NCBI GenBank assembly: GCA_026367775.1 | Contig: CP111159.1 | Span: forward strand, 992,001-1,056,000 | Origin: Exserohilum rostratum | Lineage: Eukaryota; Ascomycota; Dothideomycetes; Pleosporales; Pleosporaceae | Length of the DNA stretch: 64,000 nucleotides | Reading direction: 5' to 3' | In this document: positions 42,948 through 53,525 of the stretch, piece after piece | Layout: each line of letters opens with the position of its first letter | Position numbering within the stretch: position 1 is the stretch's first letter | Notes under the pieces: model-generated | What the model was told of the DNA's origin: nothing | What the model saw: the letters and a program-made list of their open reading frames with translations, nothing else | The model's database searches: none | Made by a program: the position numbers and the translations under genes

Positions 42948-44434
42948 ATGCCTCCCAAGAAGCAAGTCGAGGAGAAGAAGATTCCGCTCGGCAGGCCAGG
43001 CAACAACTTGAAGAGCGGTATCGTGAGTGAGAGCCCTTTGCAGCTTTGCCTTGTCGCGTTCTCACATTAACAGTAATTGCCAGGTCGGCCTAGCAAACGT
43101 CGGCAAGTCGACTCTTTTCCAAGCTATCACCAAGTGCTCGCTCGGTAACCCCGCCGTAAGTTGCTCGCACCCCAGCACCTCGAGCCTGCGCTGACCTGCC
43201 TAGAACTTTCCCTATGCCACCATCGACCCCGAGGAGTCTCGCGTCCTCGTTCCTGATGAGCGCTTCGACTGGCTGGTAGAGCACTACAAGCCCAAGTCTG
43301 TTGTGCCCGCCCATTTGACCATCTACGACATTGCCGGTCTGACGCGCGGAGCCTCCACTGGTGCCGGTCTCGGTAACGCCTTCTTGTCGCATATCCGTGC
43401 CGTCGATGCCATCTTCCAGGTCGTCCGATGCTTCGACGATGCCGAGATTATCCACGTCGAGGGTGACGTCGACCCCATCCGTGACTTGGACATTATCGCA
43501 GAGGAGCTGCGCCTGAAGGACATTGAGTTTGTCGAGAAGGCCCTTGCTGCGCTTGTCAAGGAGACACGACGAGGAGGCCAGAGTCTTGAGATGAAGAAGC
43601 TCAAGGAAGAGCAGGCCACAGTCGAGAAGGTCCTTGAGATGCTCAAGGACGGCAAGGATGTTCGTAAGGGCAACTGGTCACCCAAGGAGGTATGTACTCA
43701 TTTTTTCTTCTTCTACGCCCCTCCCCATTGCAAGATGACAAAGAGCGATTGCTCTATAATCCCAGCTCTCTGATGGCCATTAACGCTGGTCGTTCTGAAG
43801 TGACGTCCTACTCTGATTCGCAACTTATTTTCTCAACTATGCATTATTCAAACTTGTTCGCGACTCATTGCTTACAATTTGTTAGGTCGAGCACATTAAC
43901 CCTCTTTTCCTCCTCTCCGCTAAGCCCGTTGTGTACCTTGTCAACCTAAGCGAGAAGGACTACATCCGCCAGAAGAACAAGCATCTTCCCAAGATTGCTG
44001 AGTGGGTTAAGAACAACGCTCCTGGTGACCCAATTATCCCTATCTCCGTTCAGCTCGAGGAGCGCCTTGCTGTCATGTCTGACGCCGAGGCTGCTGAGGA
44101 GCTCAAGAACCTTAACACCAAGTCGGCGCTTCCCAAGGCCATCCAGACGATGCGCAAGGCTCTCCAGCTTGGCAGCTTCTTCACAACTGGTACCGACGAA
44201 GTCCGACAATGGACGATTAGGACAGGCACCAAGGCGCCACAAGCTGCCGGTGTCATCCACGGTGACTTTGAGAAGACTTTCATCCAGGCTATTGTGTACA
44301 ATTACAACACACTGAGGGAAGAGGGTGATGAAGCCACTGTCAAGGCAAAGGGCAAGATCATGACCAAGGGCAAGGACTACGTCGTCGAGGACGGTGACAT
44401 CCTGCTCATCAAGGCTGGTGCGGCCAAGGCGTAG
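42948..44434 (+). CDS. OLA1: Obg-like ATPase OLA1 (YchF family)
   Basis: Four exons, 42948-43022, 43084-43155, 43204-43689 and 43886-44434, give 393 residues, the usual eukaryotic length. The N-terminus MPPKKQVEEKKIPLGRPGNN is nearly identical in fungi. G1 is GLANVGKST, placed right after intron 1; G3 is DIAGLTRGAS. The G4 position reads NLSE instead of NKxD, the feature that makes this family prefer ATP. A coiled-coil arm (about 140-215) and a C-terminal TGS domain (TGTKAPQAAGVIHGDFEKTF) complete the protein. It acts in cytosolic translation and stress control and binds ribosomes. Intron 3 (196 nt) is longer than the others. Confidence 0.97.
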
Positions 44435-44692
44435 ACGCGTTGATACTTTGATGCTTGAGCGGCTGTGTCGAGCCCCCTGGAGGCTCCTAGCCATGTGTGT
44501 ATGAGTCTATGATTTGCATGCGCATCTCGCGACGAGGTGAATGAAAAGCAGCTAGTCTGTGTGAAATGAATGAGAAGAAATGCCAATTCTGATATGAGCA
44601 CCGAGTACATTGCAAATTTTGCGACGTTCTACATATGATATGATTGAAATATTATGGAGATTTGACGACTGGTATACAATGCCATGATAGGC

Positions 44693-47600
44693 CTATTTGA
44701 CGGTAGCCTTTGTTTCAGCAAGCATCCAACTGTTTCCGCAAACACAGTGCTTGCTCACGCCGACCAACCACTGATAGTGGTGTATGGTATAGCCCTGCAG
44801 GCCTGGGACAACATCCTCCATGCAAGCGCCGCAGCGCACACACTGCCTGAGCATGTTCTTCCTCTTCTTCTCTCCATTGGCATCTCCATGCACTCCGCCG
44901 GCACTCTGCAAGCTGTCGCTCCGATTGCGACTGCCCATGTGCTGGCCAGGCCCTGTGTTAACAGGGTGGACCCAGGTGCCTACGCCACGGATAATCATCT
45001 TCTGACACACATCGACGACATGCGTATCGTGCCAGATCTGGGCGCGTTTCGAGGCGTGGAAACCCAGCCAAGTTGTGTCGAAGAACATGAGCTTGCCCAT
45101 GTCGAGCTTGTCCGCCAGACACCCGTTCTGCTGGTTGCTGTTCCAGAGCGTGTCGGTGACCAGACGCTTTGCGACTGGAAAGAGGATGTCTGGGACTCTT
45201 CCGAGGAGGATCTCGCGCTCGACAAGGTTACGCTGGGCATCGTTGAGGTTGCGTTGCTTGTAGATGCCACGGACGTGGTTGAGGGTTTCGCTGACGAGGA
45301 CTTCGAACCAGCGCCATTCAAAGGGGAGTTCGGTGACTGCTGATAGGAGTGGTGTGTAGAGTTTCTTGGACTCTGGAGATTGGATGGGCGCATTGGGGTT
45401 GTTGGCGTGGGCTTCGGCGCTGCGTTTGACCCATTGGATAGGCTGGGCCCAGAGCTTCATCATGGCACGGGGGAAGGCGGAGAGTAGAATGAGAACAGAA
45501 GGTTTGTTCAATTCCTTGATCTTGTTCTCAAGGACTTCGCGCGTCAGTTCGGCAGCGGGTATGTCGGATAGGGCGCGACCCAGGGAGAAGAGCTCGTCGA
45601 GCGTGTAGGCCATGAAATGCATCGTCCATCTAATTGTGCCAATCATCTGTGGCACAGCCTCGGGTCTGAGGTTCGTCTTTGACACGTCGCCGTGCATACG
45701 GACAATGGTTGTGAGGATCTGCGTGACATATTTGATGTTAAGGATCTCCCACGCTATCTTACTGCTCAAGGTGCGGTTGATGTTTCCTTCAAGTCCGAGG
45801 AGATGCATTGCTGAAAGGCTCTTGACAAAGAACGGCGAGCGTCCTAGTAGGATGAAATGATTTGTGGATGAGTCGTCAATCCCGCAGTCGATGTTCACTT
45901 GCAGTCCTTCGAACAGCAGGTTAATGAAGTCGTGCTTTCGCTTTTCGCTCATGGACCCGATGATTGCGAAGATGTCATCGCTGGAGAAGTATTGGTTGGC
46001 AGCCGATGAAGACTGGAGAATCAGTGCCGCAAGCGCAGCAGAATGGCGTGGATCGTCGTCGTCTGATGATAATGTACCGTGCGAATATTCCATGGAGCGA
46101 AGCTTTACAGTGCCGTCTAACTGCATCCCCACGGCCATGCAGTGGTTGGGAGAGAATGCAACGTGCAGCGAGGGTTCAGCATGCTGAAAGACGAAACCCG
46201 CCTGTAGTAGCGAGGTTACATGTTCTGTGTTATCATCTGGCATGATAATCTCCATTGTAGATCGTTTCCTGAACTCGATGGATCCATCGCTGTAGCAGAA
46301 AGCTAGCAGCATGTTATACCAGATGGGATAAAAGTCCAAGACGACAGCGTGAAGGGAGAAATCTGGCTGTCGCTTGAGAAAATATGTGGTCTGGGAAGAT
46401 ATTGAGCCGACACTCTTCTTCTTGGAAGTGACCTGGTCGAGACTCGGGTGCACCTGACTCTGCTGTTCTTGATGAACTTCCCATTTGACAATGATACTGT
46501 AGCGCGTTTCTTGTGGGTTCATATCATATGAAATGGGGTTTGGTGGCTTGCTAAATATTGCCTGGATTGTGGGCACGGAACCATCGTCTTGTTGAGGAGT
46601 GACAGGAAGGAAATTAAGATGGGTCAGTTGAGCAGCAGCAGCAGGCCCTTTTGATGTAGTGCCATTACTCAGGTCGTCATTGATCATGTCAACAGGATTG
46701 CAAGCATCTTCTAGAGCAAGGAGTGAGACTTGGATCGTTGGCTTCTCAAAGGGGCCTGCATTTTGGCTTCGTTTATCAGCTGGAACGTTCCAGATGGTCT
46801 CAACACGGTACAGGTGCAGCCGTCTCTTTACATCATAGGCTGCTAGTAGAAGGGTGTTGTCTGTACATGTCAGTAAAGAACTGTGTCAATATAGAAAAGG
46901 TACCTACCGTTGTTGGAGGCGAAAGCAGCGTGCGTGAAGGCTTCTTTGGTCGCCACCATAGGCCCAAGCTGGGCAGAGACTTCTTGCCAGTTGTTGTCGT
47001 TTTGCTGGAAACGAAGTTTGAGTTCACCGTACCTCTTCAGGTAAATGAGTGAGGCTTTGCCGTCGACAGGGTGGTGAGCGTTGTTGAACAAGTGCTGTCT
47101 GATATTCCACTTCCACTTGTTCCCTTCCCGCGCAGCCGCCCACGCAATCAGATTCTGGGAGTGTGAATGCTTCATTCATACAGCAGGAATGGAAAGGTTA
47201 CCTTTTGTGCATAGGGCAGAATTGCTAGCCAATGCATACCAACGACAGCATCTACTTCAGATTCTGGATGTGCAATTTCAGCTCTAGTGAAATGCATGCG
47301 ATCCAGGGCCATGGCGCAAGAAAAGACCATGACGCGGCCGGCTTCGTCCGTGACGGCGAGGTCGTTGCCCAGGTGGCTCCATGACAAGTGAGTTAAGGGA
47401 AATACATCGCGGCCTTGGGGCAGCTCGAGAGGGACGTTCTTCCTAAGATCCCATTTGCCAGTTTCAGGGTGGCGCGAGAAGATGTTGAGATTGACGGAAT
47501 AGCCGTCTGGGTTTATGTACGCGACACAACCATTCTTTGACCATGAAATCTTTCTATCACGCGTCAGAAAAGCTTACAGGCAAGGCAGGCGTGACTTGCT

Positions 47601-47742
47601 GGCAACAGCCGCTAGAGCCCAGCTCGTCGATGCGGGCATCCAGGCCTTTGACAGGAGGCGTTGTATTTATCGACTGTATATTGACATGCTCTGAGTCGCC
47701 AAAAAGATCATCCACATCCATGTTGTAGCTTGCGCCGTCCAT
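44693..47742 (-). CDS. MED16: Mediator complex subunit 16 (Sin4 homologue)
   Basis: Four exons are inferred: 47600-47742, 46908-47154 and 44693-46860 with a second exon at 47202-47553, for 969 residues. The N-terminus (MDGASYNMDVDDLFGDSE) is acidic. It is followed by WD40-like propeller segments such as ISWSKNGCVAYINPDGYSVN, LSWSHLGNDLAVTDEAGRV and NNDNTLLLAAYDVKRRLHLY. The C-terminal half is helical, with a Cys-rich end (CVRCGACMEDV...HCVCGNSW) that could bind zinc, as seen in MED16 homologues. It belongs to the Mediator tail, which contacts activators. The first intron only works in frame as a GC-AG intron (47554-47599). The other two are GT-AG. Confidence 0.9.
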
Positions 47743-49088
47743 TGTGAGGTTGGCCTATCAGCAAGCTGATGGATGGGTCAACAAGCGGGGCCGGAGAAAA
47801 GTGACGTTGATAAAGAGCGGATCAGGGAATCAACGGGCATCACAGTAAAAGGCAAAAGAAAAAAAAAAGACGGGGGAATGGCATTCAAGACAAGAAGCCG
47901 CCGAGAGAGTATGTAGAGGCTCTCGCGGAGGTTGTTCAGGCGGCGCGCTCTGGTTGGCAAGCATGGATGGCGGCAATAAGCGACACGCTAGTGCTGACTA
48001 GCGCGCTTCTAGCTCGTGCGCAGAGGGCGGGAGCTTGGTGCGCAATCGTCATGTCGGACTTTGGTCCTTCACACAAAGCTGGCCACGGCCGTTGCAGCCG
48101 TCGCAACCGCGGCGCGCAAGCCCAGAGATACAACCAGGGCTCGCAGGGGCCGCCGAGATTGTGAGACAGCGAGCGAGGGGGGGAGCGAGATGCACAGCGC
48201 GCTTCACCAAGGTCCCAGATGCGGTCCCATGCCTGTCGCCGCTGTCACGCAGGGCCTGGCGGCGTGTGCGACGCAGATAGGTAGAGAGCGAGAGCGAGAG
48301 CGAGCTGGGTGTGGGCGAGTGTGCGAGCGAGCAGCAGAGGCGTGTGTGCCGGGCGGAGAAGGCTGGCACGTCGCCAAAGGCTGCGGGATATGCTGTGCAC
48401 TCGGTTGGGCGGGCCCAAGAGACGAGCAGCCAAAACTATGTAAACAGGTCGAGTGTGTTTAGGTGCCCCCTTGGCGTTCCTACCGGCGGCGCTCCATGGT
48501 TGTCACGGTGAACGAGCGCTGGACCCGTCATCGTCGCATGCTTCGCCAAACCTCTTCATCTCGCCCGCCCACTCTTCACCTCTCACCACTCACCTCCACC
48601 ACCACCACCACGACGCCCACACCCCCCCCTACCGCCCCCGCGCGTTTGTCCCGGACACGCGTCTGCCCTGTACATAGTAATTATCGCGCCTTCTACACCG
48701 GTCGCAATGCCCTAGCGCACCTTCCCCCATTCGCACGCTTTTCGTCGACGGGGCTCCCCAATAGCCAGCGGTGCCAGCAACCACGACCCACACGCCGCCC
48801 TGCTCATTCTGCGCCTCCCACACTGCCGCCATCTCCACTCCCCGTCTGCACGCAACCTGCCCCAAAATAAACACGGGCACACGCGCTGCATTCCTATGAG
48901 CGCCAACAGCGCGACACTGCACGCTGCAACTCACGTTGTAGCTCCCCACGCGGCCGCTCCCTGAAGCCGCCGAGCCAGCGCCGCTGCCCTCCACCATCGT
49001 CCCTTCCGCACGACGCCCGCTCGTCGCTGCCCATTGTTGCAGGCCACCACCCACCCACACCACCTGCGCCGCGTCTGCTCCCTTCACA
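47743..49088. other. Divergent intergenic region MED16/sirtuin
   Basis: GC-rich, with a (GAGAGC)3 microsatellite near 48284-48304 and CAC-repeat/pyrimidine-rich stretches at about 48590-48620. The last 600 bp before the sirtuin start are C-rich and open in several frames, probably a long 5' leader. No separate gene is supported. Confidence 0.5.
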
Positions 49089-51104
49089 ATGGCCGCCAAC
49101 ACGTTAAGCAACGTGCCAAGCTCGCCCTTGACCGAAATCTCAGACTCTGAAGTCTCTCTGCTCTCTCGCTCGCCCACTCCACCTCCAGAGCTGCATTCCT
49201 TCCCCCAAGGGCGCGTCTACATGTCCCCGTCGTCCTCGCGGCGGTCATCCGCCAAGACCACACCGGCTCCTGAAGACATACCCTCACCGCCTTGCAGCAG
49301 CAACGACGACAACCCGCGTCCAGCAAAGAGGAGGAAGACGATTGAGCCCAAGGAGCGCACGGCCGAATACCTTGACCTGTCACAGCCCGAGGTCCCCCAA
49401 GAACACCTTCCCCAGCTGCAGCGCCTGCTGACGGTGCTGCACAAGAAGCGCAAGATTGTCGTTATTGCAGGAGCTGGCATCTCCGTGTCGGCTGGCATTC
49501 CCGACTTTCGTTCGGCCACGGGCTTGTTCAACACGCTCAAGAAGGAGCACAAGCTCAAGTCCTCTGGCAAGGACCTCTTTGACGCCTCTGTTTACCAAGA
49601 TGACACGTCGACGTCTACGTTCCACGACATGGTGCGCACTCTTTCACACCACACAAAGTCAGCCCAGCCAACTGCTTTCCACCACCTCCTCGCGACCTTG
49701 GCTCAGGAAGGCCGCTTGATGCGACTGTACACGCAGAATGTTGATGGCATCGACACCTCATTACCCCCTCTGAGCACCCAGGTCCCTCTGCCCAAGAAAG
49801 GCCCTTGGCCCAAGACCGTCCAGGTACATGGCGGCTTGGATTACATGTCGTGCTCCAAATGCCACGCTGTAACACCTTTTGACGCGGACAAATTCAACGG
49901 GCCTAGTCCACCTCCTTGCCCCAGCTGCGTGCAGAACGATGAGATCCGCCAAGTCGCCGACAAACGAAGCCACGGCATCGGCCGCCTGCGCCCACGCATG
50001 GTCCTTTACAACGAGCACAACCCCGACGACGAATCAATCGGTTCCTGCGCTTCCTATGATATGCGCATGCGACCGGACGCGGTTATTGTGGCTGGTACTA
50101 CGTTAAAGGTCCCAGGTGTGCGGCGTATAGCTCGCGAAATGTGCAACATTGTTCGTGACCGAAGGGACGGCGTCACGGTATGGCTCAACAACGATCCTGA
50201 GCCGGTGGGCAAGGATCTTGAAGACAAGTGGGATCTCGTAGTCAAGGGACCTTGTGACGAAGTTGCTCGCCACGCCAACATGCGTCGATGGGACGATCCG
50301 ATGGACTACAAGACGGTTACAGACGAGCATCTTAGCAAGATCAAGGAGAAGCAAAAGGCCGAAGTTGTTATTGGCACTCCTCGCAAGCCAGGTGTCCTGC
50401 GCAATGCCGGTCAGCTGACACCTGGCCAAAGCCCGCGCATCCTTCCGCAATCATTCGTCAAGGAGGAACCTGAAACGCCCTCAAAGAAGGGCACAAAGAG
50501 GAAGGCAGATATCCAAAATCCCCAGCTGGATCTATTTGGCAAGGTCACAGGAAAAGCACCTGCTAAGAAGTCCAAAGCGCAGCCAAAGAAGGCAACAGCC
50601 GCAGCGAGCAAGAGCAAGGCAAAAAAGGAGGCAAAGAAAGAGACCCCTGCAATCAACAATGTCTTCAAGGCTACCAAAGGCGCTGCAAAGTCTGCAGCCA
50701 AAACTCTGAAGGCAACTGGACCTGCTCCTTCAGTACCCCAATCCACATTTAACCCACAGTTGAAGCCAAAAGAAAACGTCAGTGACACGATCCATGTTGG
50801 GAAGGCCCGGACGCCGGTTACACCCCGAAAGACGAAGAGGCTTACAAAAATAAAGTCGGACTATTTGCAGCCGTTGTCGCAAGTGAACGGTCGCAACAAT
50901 TGTTCGCCAAAACGGCCACCTGTTGAGAGTTTAACACCCACCAAGGACCGTACGCCCAACGCTCAGATTGAGGAAGAGATGGCATACGCGCACGCCATAT
51001 GTACGAACGAATCTCGCCCTTCGTCATCTGGTAGCGCACAGCGGCATGTAATTGAGAGTCCTACAGGTGCTGTTCCCAAGAATATGAACCACCTTCTCTG
51101 TTAG
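49089..51104 (+). CDS. HST4: Hst3/Hst4-type sirtuin, NAD-dependent histone deacetylase
   Basis: A single exon of 671 residues. A disordered Ser/Pro-rich N-terminus (1-100) precedes the sirtuin core. NAD-binding GAGIS is at 128-132, followed by GIPDFRS; TQNVD is at 215-219; the catalytic His is H247 in QVHGG. The zinc Cys pairs are C255/C258 and C277/C280, followed by RPRMVLYNEHNP and GTTLKVPG. The LLTVLHKKRKIVVIAGAG lead-in and the short inserts are those of the Hst3/Hst4 branch, which deacetylates histone H3 K56 and protects genome integrity. The C-terminal 230 residues are Lys-rich and disordered, probably for nuclear localisation or chromatin contact. Assignment to Hst4 rather than Hst3 is by convention in species with one copy. 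Confidence 0.93.
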   Translation: MAANTLSNVPSSPLTEISDSEVSLLSRSPTPPPELHSFPQGRVYMSPSSSRRSSAKTTPAPEDIPSPPCSSNDDNPRPAKRRKTIEPKERTAEYLDLSQPEVPQEHLPQLQRLLTVLHKKRKIVVIAGAGISVSAGIPDFRSATGLFNTLKKEHKLKSSGKDLFDASVYQDDTSTSTFHDMVRTLSHHTKSAQPTAFHHLLATLAQEGRLMRLYTQNVDGIDTSLPPLSTQVPLPKKGPWPKTVQVHGGLDYMSCSKCHAVTPFDADKFNGPSPPPCPSCVQNDEIRQVADKRSHGIGRLRPRMVLYNEHNPDDESIGSCASYDMRMRPDAVIVAGTTLKVPGVRRIAREMCNIVRDRRDGVTVWLNNDPEPVGKDLEDKWDLVVKGPCDEVARHANMRRWDDPMDYKTVTDEHLSKIKEKQKAEVVIGTPRKPGVLRNAGQLTPGQSPRILPQSFVKEEPETPSKKGTKRKADIQNPQLDLFGKVTGKAPAKKSKAQPKKATAAASKSKAKKEAKKETPAINNVFKATKGAAKSAAKTLKATGPAPSVPQSTFNPQLKPKENVSDTIHVGKARTPVTPRKTKRLTKIKSDYLQPLSQVNGRNNCSPKRPPVESLTPTKDRTPNAQIEEEMAYAHAICTNESRPSSSGSAQRHVIESPTGAVPKNMNHLLC

Positions 51105-51785
51105 CCTGTATTGCATTTTTCGGTGTTGGTCGGACCACTTCTTTTTCATTCGCATTTGTGTGCAATGACAGCATGGAGGCGTTTGCTTTTCGTGCGCAGA
51201 CTAATGTCAGCTGTACCAGTACCTTTTTCCTTGTTGGACATGCATATTCTACTTTTTTTTTACTGCATGATACCCACGCGGACCCCTGGTGGAGACAGAT
51301 ACGGCGTCTTGAGGTCCCTACACGTGCAGGTTTGTGTTTAGGAGATAGTCTAGAGCTGTTGCCTCAATTGATATTATTTACGTGCTCAAATGAATTATAG
51401 ACGTTTGCCACAATGAAACCCTTTCTTTCTTGACATGCCATCTTTGCTTTCACCAGATAAAGTTTCGTGTCATCGTTGTTTACGACAGTGAGGTACGCGT
51501 CCTAGACGCGCCTTCCGAGACGGGCGCCGCCTTGGCGCTTGGTCCACCTGCGCCTATCACGCTGACTATTACCCATCATCATCCTATCTAAATGTGGCCT
51601 TTGCTTTGCTGGCAATAAGTTGCTGCTGATACCTAGTTGTAATCCTAGCCGGTCAGATTCATCTCACTAATTGTTCCAAAGTAGAGGGAACATAGTTGTA
51701 CCACGAAGCAGCTCAAAGGTTGGCAGTCAAGTTTCCGAACATAGGAATCCCTACACCAACGATTGAAAGAGCTGGGGTGTATGAG
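51105..51785. other. Intergenic region
   Basis: 3' flank of the sirtuin gene and 5' flank of the phosphodiesterase gene. The frame of the downstream gene is open back to 51696 but without an ATG. Nothing else was recognised. Confidence 0.5.
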
Positions 51786-53360
51786 ATGTCTTCGCCACTT
51801 ACAGTGCGGAACCTGACTCCGGCCGCTATCTCATTACTGCGTGTCGAGCGATTTGAAGACCCGAACACATTGCAATCAAAGGCCAATGGATACTTTTTCA
51901 GCTCAAAAAACGCTACGCACGCGACACCTACCTCGCCCGAGCTCAGTGGGCATGCACAGAGTTTCAATTGCCAGGACCTACAAGTCACATTACAGCCTTT
52001 CGAATCCTACACGCTCAGTTTTCCAAGTGCAGCTCAGCCGAATAGTACAGCCACTCTGTCATCTCCAACCCTCCGTATCACAGTCCAAACAGCAAACAAT
52101 GAACGACACCGCATCGACACAAATCCGTCGTATACACAAAAGTCAACACAGGCCTTTACTGCGCTCTCAGCAAGTCCGTTAACGACCTACAAAGCCATTT
52201 TCCACCCTTCCAAGCCCATTCCCCACCTAGCAATCCACAACAACCACCTCCCAAAGTACTCCTCATGGATGGCCACACTCCCCGACACCCTCCCTCTATC
52301 CGCTATTAGCATACCCGGAGCCCATAACGCACATACTCACTACCGTGCCTTGCCCTCAGTTCGTTGCCAAGTCCACCCCATCCAAACGCAGCTGGAAAAC
52401 GGGATTCGCTTCTTGGACATACGGGTCCAACCTGTTCACGCCACCGACGTTTCGAAAAAGGATTTGTACCTCGTCCACGGCGCGTTTCCTATCAGCCTGA
52501 CAGGACCCAAATATTTCGATCCGATACTTCAGACTTGTTATAAGTTTCTGGCTGCGAATCCCAGTGAGACTATTCTCATAAGTTTGAAAAGAGAAGGTGT
52601 AGGAAGTGCCACAGACGAGCATCTCGCTCGGATACTCGAGAAGCATTATATCGGTACTAACCCTTCGGCATGGTATACCGAGAATAAGATCCCATATCTC
52701 GGTGCTGTACGCGGAAAATTGGTACTCGTAAGACGATACAACATCTCCTCCTCTTCCACTCCATCAGAAATCCAAACTGCAGGCCTCGACGCAACAGCCT
52801 GGCCCCACAACGCCAGCCACGCGCTCTTCCCTTCCTCTTCTTCCTCCATACCTACAAACGCCACATTCTGCCTCCAAGACTTCTGCGAAGTCCTCGTCCC
52901 CACGCTCATCCCCACAAAGCTCCAGCACTGCAACGACCACCTGGTCCGCTCTGCAGCCGCAATCCACCACATACCCGGTGTTAGCACTGATGCCACGAAT
53001 CCCGTTCCTCCAGGCCCGCTCTACCTGAATTTCCTGAGCGCAAGCAACTTTTGGAAAAAGGCGTGTTGGCCTAGTGCCATTGCGAAGATTGTGAATGAGG
53101 GCATGGAAATGTGGATTTGTGGGGGGCATCATTTGGAGGGGGAGGGCGTCACGGGGTCGACGAAGAGGCCTGGGGGAGAGGGGAGTGCAGAAAGTGGTGG
53201 GGGAGAAGGGGGAGTGGTGAGGAAGGCGAAGAGTGGAGATGGGAGTACCGGGGTAGTGGTTATGGATTGTGTTGGGGAACATGGGGATTGGGAGTTGGTG
53301 AGGTTGGTGGTGGGTATGAATATGGGTGTTTTGCTCAAGTTTCCTTCGACTTCTTCATAG
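51786..53360 (+). CDS. PI-PLC X-domain-like phosphodiesterase
   Basis: A single exon, 524 residues from the first ATG in frame (MSSPLTVRNL). An N-terminal beta-rich domain (about 1-160) precedes a bacterial-type PI-PLC X barrel. The first catalytic His is H180 in SIPGAHNAH, the acidic/Arg site is DIR at 211-213, and the second His is H231 in YLVHGAF, followed by ILISLKREG. The usual PGTHDS is changed to PGAHNA, yet both His residues remain. It probably cleaves phosphatidylinositol or a related phosphodiester. No signal peptide is visible. Near the C-terminus is a Gly/Ser/Glu-rich stretch (about bases 53140-53250) of different composition. It converges on the rhomboid gene with 165 bp between them. 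Confidence 0.85.
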   Translation: MSSPLTVRNLTPAAISLLRVERFEDPNTLQSKANGYFFSSKNATHATPTSPELSGHAQSFNCQDLQVTLQPFESYTLSFPSAAQPNSTATLSSPTLRITVQTANNERHRIDTNPSYTQKSTQAFTALSASPLTTYKAIFHPSKPIPHLAIHNNHLPKYSSWMATLPDTLPLSAISIPGAHNAHTHYRALPSVRCQVHPIQTQLENGIRFLDIRVQPVHATDVSKKDLYLVHGAFPISLTGPKYFDPILQTCYKFLAANPSETILISLKREGVGSATDEHLARILEKHYIGTNPSAWYTENKIPYLGAVRGKLVLVRRYNISSSSTPSEIQTAGLDATAWPHNASHALFPSSSSSIPTNATFCLQDFCEVLVPTLIPTKLQHCNDHLVRSAAAIHHIPGVSTDATNPVPPGPLYLNFLSASNFWKKACWPSAIAKIVNEGMEMWICGGHHLEGEGVTGSTKRPGGEGSAESGGGEGGVVRKAKSGDGSTGVVVMDCVGEHGDWELVRLVVGMNMGVLLKFPSTSS

Positions 53361-53525
53361 ATTGCATGAATAGAATAAGGGATAGTTGGAAGAGGACTGG
53401 AAAGAGTGTAATAGAGTCGTATCATGAGATTTGTACAAGTAAAGTATAATACAATCGGTAGTAGTCCAAGAAAGACATCATCGTCTCATCTCTTCGTGTC
53501 TGTATGCAAGACACTACTCACGTGC

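Noticed and set aside
47550..47577. GT-AG intron of 24-28 nt in MED16
   Set aside because: Too short for fungal splicing, and the TAG version breaks the frame; the GC-AG alternative fits both length and phase.
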